Part shown: in pieces, positions 38,384 to 47,858 of the stretch
Layout of the letters: each line of letters opens with the position of its first letter
Numbering within the stretch: the stretch's first letter is position 1
Assembly (NCBI GenBank): GCA_964007475.1
Contig: OZ023275.1
Span: 5,332,001-5,396,000, forward strand
Direction of reading: 5' to 3'
Source of the DNA: Hybos culiciformis
Lineage: Eukaryota > Arthropoda > Insecta > Diptera > Hybotidae
DNA length: 64,000 nucleotides
Notes under the pieces: generated by a model
The model's database searches: none
Told to the model about the DNA's origin: nothing
The model's input: only the letters and a program-made list of their open reading frames with translations
Program-made: the position numbers and the translations under genes

Positions 38384-38695
38384 CCGTAAACAGTGGAAAA
38401 TTAAATAATGCAACGTCAATAGTACCACACTGATTTATATACATTTTTTATAATTTTTTTTTTGTTAAAATTATGGTACCTACATTTAATTTTAAAAGCT
38501 AATGATAAAATGATAAAATATCTTCATTTTATTATTAAAAGATTCAATAATATAATTAATTATAAGTCAATTTTATAAAAGAGATTTTTAAGACGAAATA
38601 TAGTGTTATTCTTCTTAAAACGTTAAAAAATTTATTTAAATTTTTATACAAATTAAATTATTTTTAAATTTTAATTGTTACTTTAATAGTTACGG
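38384..38695 (+). pseudogene. duplicated fragment of the last otu exon and 3' UTR
   Basis: From GTAAACAGTGGAAAA at 38,386 the sequence repeats 37,713-38,030 with an offset of 673 bases, some substitutions and small deletions. The copied coding part still encodes VNSGKLNNATSIVPH followed by a stop; the original reads [15 protein letters not shown] and a stop. The frame and the stop are kept, and both 3' UTR copies share TTATGGTACCTACA and ATGATAAAATGATAAAATAT. There is no upstream part of the exon and only a poor acceptor (CCATCCGTAAACAG). It is probably a non-functional partial tandem duplication, though it could act as an alternative 3' end. Confidence 0.85.
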
Positions 38696-39404
38696 TAGAA
38701 AAATAGAACAAAATGTTCTAGAAGAAAAAATAAACTAATATATAAAAATAATGATGAAAACTTAATTATACATATATCTAAATTAAATACTACCAATTAC
38801 TGATTTTTATTTGGAACACTTTCGAAAAGGTACTAAGTATCTTTTTTATTTAGAAATAAATCATTGAAAGTGAACAGTGTTGTGCTGTTGACAAAAAATT
38901 GTCAAAAAAGTTATTTTAGTTTTCTTCAACAATTTTAATGACATTAGCTTTGTTATTAGAAAGGAAGAGAACTGTAAAAGTTAACATACATTTTAAGTTA
39001 AAGTTTAATATTAATCTAAAAAGTCCAGTATTTTAATTTCATTATTATGGACCTAGTAAATATATCTTAATAAGTTTTTATTATTTTCCTAGAATTGTTC
39101 TTATCTAAAAACAGTACAAAATTTATTTGAATTATGTTTAAAATAAAGCAATTAAAGTTAAATAAATATACCATTAATTTAAAAAAACAAAAAAAATATT
39201 AATTAAGTAATTAGTAGATCTAAGTTTTTTAATCTATTTTTCTAATAATAATGTTATTTTTATTATTTAAAGTTTATACTCAATAAATATTAGCTTTAAG
39301 ACTAAAAAACAAAAAGGTTTTTTTTTTTTACTGAGCTAAAGTAAAACACATTCTAATTTAGTTGCCCTCATTGCTCATTCATCAACAAGTCTGAAGGTGC
39401 CTGG

Positions 39405-41477
39405 GGTGGAATCATATAACAATTGTCACCGGTCGACAATCGACAATTGTCACAAAATTTAACAATTGTCGACTTTTTGCTTCATGTAATTTTAATAGGT
39501 GGAAATCACATTTCTCATAATATTATTCAGAAATTAACGAAAAAAAAATTTTTTAATTGTCGACTTCGATCACAAACACGACCAATTCGACTTTTTTGCT
39601 TCATGGAAAAATATCGTGAATTTTTAAATATCGTTTTAGCAAAAAATATAGTGTAGAGAATTTTTTTTAAATATTAAACCACATTTTTTCTCTCTCAATA
39701 ATTTCTTAATTTAGTAAACAAACTCAAAATTTTATACTGTATTTATGATTTTAAAACATACACTAACAAAAGGTTTTTAGTTGTATTCTTTATAATGGCA
39801 ACGTGAAAATTGATATAGAAAATTTTTTATTTCGTATGTGGTGTGGTGTTTTATGAAATTTTTGAAAATTACGCATACTTATTTTACACTTTTTCATAAT
39901 TGTGTTTTATTTATAATTCGTAAATCATAAAAATGTTTAGAACTCATCTATTTAACTTATGCTTTCATATTGATTAAAAGTACCTACTTATTTTAAAGAT
40001 AAATTTTAAACAAATATTTCAATCAATTCATTAATTTTGGAAAAACAAAACCATTATTTTACTTCATTAAAATGTATTTATTTAATTAAAAAATGATTAT
40101 TTTCTTAACCGATTTTATTTTATTCAGAACTAAGTACTTCTGCTTGGATCAAATATTGTGTTAATATTTAACATACTTCGTTTGTTCCGATTCATATTTC
40201 TTCCTTGACAATATTATCTAAGGGATAAATAACATAACAATAGAATGACTTATCAAACGTGCTTCTTTAGTTTTTCATCATTTAGCTGAGTCAAAGCAAA
40301 TAATCTTCCTTGAATTATGTACATATTTACATTGGTATCTAATTCAAATTTTATAATTTTAATTTCTGATCATTATCTAGGAAATAATAAATTTTTATAA
40401 AAATTTAGGTTTTAGGAGCCATAACTAATTTAAATGATTTTAAGCGTTTAAAAAATTAAATTTTAATTAGAGAATAAATTATAACTATAAAACAATTGTT
40501 TAAGAATAAACAATTTATTTTAATTATTTTTATAAATAAACCAAGTATTTTCTTTCAATAATGGTCAATCAGATAAAAATATTAAACTATCAAATGGCCC
40601 AAAAATAAAAAAATTCTATAATAAATAACATTCAATAAGGCATCTTGAAAACTGCCATTCAAGGATTAAATATTAGCCCTTCTCACCTCCTACAATTCAT
40701 AAAATCGTAAATCAAAATTTTAAAATGATACATTGTAGTTTTTGTTAATTTATAATTTAGAAATTAATGGCCAAATATCTAGACTTTCTTATTATTGAAG
40801 TTTTTAATTCACTTCAAAAATAAAACGTTTTATTTTTTTAAGATGCTTATAGATGTTTATTCTTTATTCAACAACAGTTTGAACCTTCGACGAAATGGAA
40901 ATAATTAAAAAAAAACAAAAAAAAAAACGTAATCCTTATCAATGGTTACGAAATAAAATCATTTGTTGAATAAAAGTAAATTGACATTTTATAAAAAAAA
41001 AATTTTGATTTATTAATTTATTGTTTTAAAATTGACGACCAAAAAATAGCTGTCGTTTTTATTTGATAGACAATTCTCTATAATTTCAGTTATGTGAAGC
41101 TAAACTTTTTTTCGACAATTGTCTATTAAATTCAAAAAAAGTAGGTACATATTTTTTTTTTCTCCGCGCTTACATTTTTTTAAATATTTTATAAATCAAA
41201 GTTCACTCTATAAATCGGTTGAAATTTTAGGTTTTTATTAAGTTTTATAACCCACACATTTACAATTTGGACTCTTCTTTTCTTGAAGTAAGCTTTACTT
41301 TGTATATATTTTCTCTTAAAGAGAGGAAATAAACTCTTTTTTTGCCAGAAAGAAATATAATATACAACAGATGATGATGATTAAATACGCGAAGCAATAA
41401 TTTTCATTGTCCATACAAATTGATCGTGTTTGAAATTGTCGATTGTCACAAAAACGACAAAGTTACATAATTCCACC
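39405..41477 (+). mobile_element. 2073-bp non-autonomous transposon, copy 2, CCTGG-flanked
   Basis: The sequence and length (2073) are the same as the copy in ciboulot intron 3, but inverted. The flanks are CCTGG at 39,400-39,404 and 41,478-41,482. The 5' terminus is GGTGGAATCATATAAC, followed by a block rich in TCGACAATCGACAATTGTCA-type words. The 77-codon ORF at 39,423-39,656 is identical to that of copy 1. Removing the element joins ...GGTGCCTGG to TTCGATTCCC..., so it inserted into a sequence resembling a tRNA-type B box. Near-identity of the copies implies recent mobility, using a transposase encoded elsewhere. Confidence 0.9.
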
Positions 41478-41515
41478 CCTGGTTCGATTCCCAATGACAA
41501 GATTTTTTAATTTCA
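41478..41515 (+). mobile_element. B-box remnant of a SINE or tRNA split by the transposon
   Basis: CCTGGTTCGATTCCC contains a perfect pol III B box (GGTTCGATTCC). Its 5' half would be the sequence ending at 39,404 (about 39,330-39,404, with TGAGCTAAAG as a loose A-box candidate). I infer a tRNA-related SINE interrupted by the 2073-bp element. The A box is weak. Confidence 0.35.
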
Positions 41516-41572
41516 AATATATGTATATATAAGGCCCAATATTACAAGCAAAAAAAGCTACGGTTAGGTCGT

Positions 41573-42095
41573 AAAATATACGAAAATTTTTTTTTTTTTA
41601 AATAGGTAGCTCCGGTGAAATTAAGATTACCTGAAAAAAGAATTTTGGGTGGGGAGCTACGGTTAGGTCGTGCCGGAGCAAAATATACGAAAATTTTTTT
41701 TTTTTTAAATAGGTAGCTCCGGTGAAATTATTAACTGAAAAAAAATTTTTGGGTGGGGAGCTACGGTTAGGTTGTGCCGGAACAAAATATACGAAAAATT
41801 TTTTTTTTTCAAAATAGGTAGCTCCGGTGAAATTAATATTACCTGAAAAAAAATTTTTGGGTGGGGAGATACGGTTAGGTCGTGCCGGAGCAAAATATAC
41901 GAAAATTTTTTTTTTTTCAAAATAGGTAGCTCCGGTGAAATTAATATTACCTGAAAAAAATTTTTTGGGTAGGGAGCTACGGTTAGGTCGTGCCGGAGCA
42001 AAATATACGAAAATTGGTGAAATTAATATTACCTGAAAAAAAATTTTTGGGTGGGGAGCTACGGTTAGGTCGTGCCGGAGCAAAATTACGAACAT
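41573..42095. repeat. minisatellite, 103-108 bp unit
   Basis: About five units, the last internally deleted to about 82 bases, each with AAATATACGAAAA, a T tract, TAGGTAGCTCCGGTGAAATTA, ACCTGAAAAAA and GGGTGGGGAGCTACGGTTAGG. Each unit contains GCTCCGG and CCGGAGC, so it can form a hairpin. The minus strand stays open for 165 codons because two unit lengths are 108 bases. That gives a repeated Phe/Lys-rich peptide with no other coding sign, so I do not call a gene. Confidence 0.9.
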
Positions 42096-42607
42096 TTTTT
42101 TTGAAGTTTATACTTCTTTAACCGCGTTGTGCGTTTTTTTGGTAGAAGGTAAAATATTTTAATTTACATTTTGTACTCAGCAGCCTATCATTTGTAGCCA
42201 CTGTTATTTCATATTTTAAATCTTTAAGTATAAACTTCTGTAGGCAGTTCTATGACTGCTTCGTGTGCTTTTTTTTTAAGTTCCTCTTATCGAAATTTTC
42301 ATCAAAATCCATTAAAAGTTTTTTAAAAATATGGATAAATTTTATATATAAATTATTTAGACCCTAGTCTGGTTGAGACTATCGAAATCTCCGAGATCGT
42401 AGAAACTCATCTTTTAGTACATGTGAAAGTGAACGTGATTGTGCTTATTTGATTTATATTCAAAAAATTAAAATCGTTTTGTTATGTAGTTCATTAGTTA
42501 TAAAAGGATTTTAGTTGCGAACGGACTGACATTTAATGAAAAAATAGTTCTGTTTTTCATTTTTGACATTTGCTCAGGTACCTACTTGCGTACCTTGATT
42601 TTAAGTA

Positions 42608-42617
42608 TTACGTCACA
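42608..42617 (+). promoter_or_regulatory. CRE-like site and end of regucalcin leader exon
   Basis: TTACGTCA (42,608-42,615) is a cAMP-response-element-like word, directly followed by the consensus donor CA|GTAAGT (42,617/42,618). A matching acceptor, AATTGCAG, ends at 42,744. So a leader exon probably ends at 42,617 and the exon with the first regucalcin start codon begins at 42,745. The word may just be exon sequence. Confidence 0.35.
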
Positions 42618-42845
42618 GTAAGTAATTTTTTTTTAAATTTAAATAAATTAATTACCTACACATTATCATGAAGATTTCTTGATCATTTAAATTATTTATC
42701 TTTTATGTATTATTGAACTTTGTTTGTTTTTTATACAATTGCAGATGCAGTATTTTGGCTATTGCTTAAACGATAAGTCTGATAAAATAATAGTGCCAAC
42801 AATTTAATTTAGAAAAGATAAATTGTAAAATGATTTAGAAAAAAA

Positions 42846-45800
42846 ATGGTTAATAAGAAGACTGTAATTATTTCGGCGGTTACGTCTATTATTATACTAT
42901 CACTTATTATTACTATAATAATTTTAATTTCACAGAAGGTAAAAGTATTATTATGTAATACTCATCAACTTATTAGAAATAGAATTTTTCTAATTTTCAT
43001 TCAAAATACATTTTCTGTCATCTGATTAGAAATTTTACCAAATTTAATGAAAGTTTTAACCGGTACTTTACAAAAATAAGTTCTAAATTAAAGTTTAAAA
43101 ATAAGCATAATCATTCTCTAATAACTACCGGTCCTAGATTTATAACAAAAGTTCTTATTAATAATAGTTTGTATGTTAATGTTCTTGGATTAACCCATAT
43201 CGAAATTACTTTTGTTTTGAAACAGCCAAATATATAATTTTATTATAACTAAACTTAAAATTAAAACTAATAACTAATCTTAAAATATCTTTTTGAATAC
43301 AATTGTTAATCCTAAAATTAAAAAAAAAAATATTATTAGTTAATACAATATTTATTAAAAACAATTTTTTATTTATTATTGCCACTGTATCCTAAACAAT
43401 AATAATGTGGAATGCGATGCATAAATATTTCAAATTTTGCAGTCAGCAAATAGAATGAAAGCTTTTAATTTAATCAAAAAATACTCAGTAAATAATTTTT
43501 TTTTTCTTAAAACTTTTTTGCTATAACGTCCAACTAAATTTTGTTTAGCATTAAAGGTATTAACCATTGACATCTAAAAAACGCAATCAAGGGCTCTGCA
43601 TAATCTCAGTTACGCTAAAAAAATTTTAAAGTTGAATTTTTAATATGTATTTATTTTGTGTTTAGATAATAAATAATGTTAAAAACTGGAAAATAATATT
43701 GAATAACATTAATTTTCTGACACGGTTCATTCGTGTTTTTAATTTTTTTAATTTTTGTGTGTTTACGAGGGAAAAGCATTTCTCGCTATGCGAAAAACGA
43801 AATATATTTATAAAGGAATTTAGTCGCTATTAGTACCAAAAAAAAAAACACTTTGTTGTCTTTTAAATCATATCAATTTAATTTAGTTCTATATCTTTTT
43901 TAGTTTTACGTAAATATTCTAATTGAATAGATTCATTCAATTATTTGAATTGAAATTGAAATTATTTTTGAGTAATGCCAATATTTTTGTAATTTTAAGA
44001 ATTTTTGAACAATGAGTTTTTCTAATAATATTGTTTTTATTATTTTATTTGTCTTTAATGTTAATTGTATATCAGAGGATAATCCCGAAGTTCAGGTAAA
44101 AAAAAAACTGAATTGAGGAATCAAATAAACAAAATTAAAATTAATTTAAGATTATAGTTTTTTCAAGTTATTATCCGTAAAATCCTTGGGCTATCTTGTT
44201 AGTCAATTTTTTGAAACATTTATTAATAATTACATTTGGGTATAATATTTTTTTATATCGATAGACATCTAAAATTTATTAACATAGTTGAATTATTTGT
44301 AAAATTGTAATATGTATTTGTTTTTTTTGGGCTTTCACAGAATCCGGTCTTTGACAGCTCAGATTAAAATTGAATGATTTAAAAATTCATTAATTTTATT
44401 TGAAGCATGGTTCAAATTCTATAACTATGTCTCTCAAAAAAATGTCTTCGAAAGACATGTTTTTGGGAGACAGATATAGTTGCAGATTTTGGCCCAAACA
44501 ACATTTTTTTTACATCTTATATATAATATATACATACATATACATGTAAACGTATATATGAAAGAAACGAAAATAAAATAGATAAAAAACCTAACATCAT
44601 GAGATTGGAAATAATTATAATTATAATTATAATAATTATAATATTTCTAGTACATAGTAGAATATTTTAAGAAGGAATTATTCCTGTTAGCTTGATGTCA
44701 CTAAATTTTACTGTGATAGAATGTCGGAAAGTAACCTGACCTTTTGTTCGCATATTAAAGAAAATTAAGTTTATTAATGTTTTTGTTTTTTTTTTATTAT
44801 TTAAATGAATTTTTATGATGATAAAATTTGTTTTATTTATTCATATATTTATATAAATTTATTTATACATACCTGTATATATTACAATGATGTACTTATG
44901 CACTTTTTAAGTTTATTTGAACTTAAAGCTTTTATGAAAGCATTTGATTATAAGTTTGATAACAAGTGATTAAATAAATATAATTATACATATTATACAA
45001 TATATAATGCAGTTTAGTTAGCTTTTTTGGCTAGGAAAACCTGTAAAATTACTTAGAAATTAAAAATATATATGTAGGTAGAATAATAATCTATTATTTT
45101 ACGTAAACTATTATTATAAAATATATTCCATATAATTTCAAGTTTTAAAGAAATATTTTAAGTATCAGAATATTTTTATAACTTATCTTTATTTAAAAAT
45201 TACTTCTTTTTTTTTTTTAATTACAGGAAGACAATTGTAATAATACAATGAGTACTTATAATCTTGAAATAATACCCAATTCACATGCTGAAATTGCTAA
45301 AGGCCCACACTGGGATGCAGACACTCAATCTTTATATTATACAAATATTTATGGTCCTGCCTTGTACAGATATGATTTTAAAGAGGATAAAGTTTATAAA
45401 TGTACTTTAAGTAAGTTATCTTAAATAAAAGAAAAAAATTCAATATTTCCTTTGGTAGCATACCTATTAAATACAAATATTACAAACATTTAACATGGAA
45501 TTCTCTAAACAATATTTTTGAATTATTTAATTTCATCAAATTTTTTTTGAAATTTTAGTAAACGAAAAGATTTCAACTGTTTGCATCCCAATCGAAGGTT
45601 CATCAAATCAATATGGTGTAGCTTCGGGAAGATTTCTGAAAGTTGTAGATTGGGATGGTAAATCGTCAACTTGTAAGGTTAATCGAACATTATTTGAAGT
45701 TGAAAAAAATTATCCAAACAATCGATTCAATGATGCTAAAGGTAAATTTTAAATTAATTAAAGATTTCTATATTATACACAACATTAATTTTTTTATTAA

Positions 45801-46902
45801 TAATTTTTTTCAGCCGATCCTAAAGGTCGATTCGTTGGTGGTACTACTCATCAAGAACTTGATTTATTTGCAGCACGCGTAAGCAATTTGTGGCGATGGG
45901 AAAGTAAGTATTATGAGGAAAAATAAATCATCATTTTTGTTTTAATATTTTTAAAATTAATTGATAAAAACCATAATTGTAATTTTGTCTTAATTTTATA
46001 AAAATTTAAAACAAGTAATAAATAATGTTTCCTTCTAGATGGAAAAGAACCAGTTGCATTGAAAACTAATGTAGGAATTTCCAATGGGCTTACTTGGAAT
46101 ATAGGATTAAAAAAATTTTATTATATTGATTCAGTGGATTTTGAAATTAAAGTTTATGATTACGATATCGACTCTGGCAACATTAGTAAGTACCGAATCA
46201 AATATGGAAATAAAAAATTTATTGTATGCATATTATTATTTTTATTTTTTATCTGTTTAATCAGTTTAATCATGTGTAAATCAGTCCGATATTTTAATAT
46301 TAAAGACTTACGATAACGTTGACATGCACTCATTAGTGCACTGAACATTGTCTTCCGCAATTACCTATTAAGATCACTTCGACATAGGATTTTAGTAAAT
46401 TGACGTGGAAAATATCTGATTTTATTACATTATTAAAATTATTACTCAGAAAGTCAGACCCGAATTTAATCATTATAAATAAGCCTTTTCTATTTCTTCA
46501 GCCAATATGAAAATTTTAACTGATTTTCGAGTAAATGGCGAGAAGCCATCATTTGTACCCGATTCAGTTGCATTGGATACTAATGGAAATTTATATGTTG
46601 CATTATTTGGCGATTCCAAAGTAGTTAAAGTTGACGGAACGTAAGTTAATTTTATTTTAAATTTTTAAAATATCTTAATTATCTACGAAAAAAAATTTTT
46701 TTTTAGAACTGGAAAAATTGTTCAAGATATTAATATTCCAGCTGAGTTTGTTACATCTTGTACATTTGGTGGACCAAATATGGATATTTTATTTGTTACA
46801 ACAGCTAGCAAAGGACAAAAACCTGCACCAGCAGGGCAAACGTTCAAAATAACTGGCTTGGGAGCCGTGGGTGTTCCAACGTATAAATTAAAAATTAAAT
46901 AA
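42846..46902 (+). CDS. regucalcin: Regucalcin / SMP-30-family protein, alternative N-termini
   Basis: Exons shared by all forms: 45,227-45,410, 45,559-45,741, 45,814-45,903, 46,039-46,185, 46,502-46,640 and 46,707-46,902. The first exon is either 42,846-42,938 or 44,012-44,095, both phase 0, giving 343 or 340 residues. The 42,846 exon encodes MVNKKTVIISAV and a long Ile/Leu segment without a clear cleavage site, so a signal anchor is likely. The six-bladed propeller shows the family blocks NNRFND, GRFVGGTTHQE, ISNGLTW, FYYIDS, VPDSVALD, TSCTFGG and KITGLG. In family terms these supply the metal-site Asn and Asp and the substrate residues. The metal-site Glu, expected in a GEGPHW block, is Lys here (AKGPHW). 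The family includes calcium regulators, gluconolactonases and luciferin-regenerating enzymes. An internal Met (MSTYNLEII, exon 2) could start a cytosolic form. Confidence 0.93.
44012..44095 (+). CDS. regucalcin: regucalcin alternative first exon with signal peptide
   Basis: The ATG at 44,012 starts MSFSNNIVFIIILFVFNVNC, a typical short secretory signal peptide with a probable cleavage after a Cys or Ser, followed by ISEDNPEVQ and a donor (CAG|GTAAAA) at 44,095/44,096. The exon ends in phase 0 and joins in frame to 45,227, as does the exon at 42,846. Its product would be secreted, while the other exon would give a membrane-anchored form. The sequence shows two usable starts; separate promoters are inferred. 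Confidence 0.75.
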
Positions 46903-47053
46903 TGAATAGACATTTCATGATTAAGATTTACGTAGTTAAGTTAAAAAAATGTCCGTATTTTTTTTTAAACTGATTGTTATTGTGTGGATTTAGTAATATA
47001 TAATCTTTTAGAGAGTGTTTAACAAGTAATAAAATTGTTTCCTTATTTTACAG

Positions 47054-47084
47054 TATAATTTTCAAGAATGAAAAGGATTTTTAA
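47054..47084 (+). CDS. regucalcin: possible alternative 3' exon of regucalcin
   Basis: In the last regucalcin exon the sequence CCAAC|GTATAA (from 46,880) can serve as a donor. A strong acceptor, TTATTTTACAG, ends at 47,053. Splicing would replace the tail YKLKIK with IIFKNEKDF and a stop at 47,084, in frame. Both ends look usable. Poly(A) words follow (AATAAA near 47,028 lies before this acceptor). Confidence 0.4.
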
Positions 47085-47858
47085 GTTTCAAAACATTTTA
47101 ATCCCAATGTGTATTGGCTACGATTAAAAGGACAAACAAAAAAATATTATCAATTGAAATAATGAACGTAATAGTAAATCGTTCGTTTAACATCCCACTA
47201 TTTATTATTTGTACATTTATGTTATTTAATTTTTAGTATCTTCTATTTTCTAACATCATTTATAAATGGGTTTGAAATTTACCCTAAAAGCAAAACCTCT
47301 CATGTCTCAACAAAGAATCTTAAAGAACATGTTTTTTTGAAAACTTATTATTTAATTAAAAATCTCCAGTTTTCCTAAACAAGTTTCCCAACAATTTTCG
47401 TAAATAAAGGAATGATTATGTGTGAACTGTCATAAATGACAAGAACTGTGAACTAGCATAGGGCAATAATGATTATATGCTTTTCAATAGAAAAACCTAT
47501 TTTCTGAAAATTTCTAAAAAAAAAAAGAATTACACATACCTACTTAATTTTTTTTATATTAAATTTTTCGACGCCTTTTTTTTAAATAATAAGTGCAAAA
47601 TCACTAAATTCAAATAATATATAACTAATCTGTTTTTGTATGCTAAATGTAAAGAAATGAAGATTGATGGATTCAAAGTACCATCACAGCTGGAAAATCT
47701 AATTTATTTGCATGAAAAATTATTCGAAAGGATTCCATAGAAAGTATAAAAGAAAATGAAGACATAAATTTTCATTCATTTATAAGTTTGATTGCGTAGA
47801 AAATTTAGTCTACAACATTTTTTTTTTTGAAGAATAAAATTTAATATCTAATATTAAT

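Noticed and set aside
41598..42095. 165-codon minus-strand ORF with 36-residue repeats
   Set aside because: It is the translation of the minisatellite. Unit lengths of 103 and 82 bases break the periodicity, the composition follows the T tracts, and the overlapping frame is just as open.
42846..42938. a separate small membrane-protein gene
   Set aside because: The exon ends in a GT donor at phase 0 and has no stop. The first downstream acceptor with fitting phase is the regucalcin common exon, so an alternative first exon is simpler.
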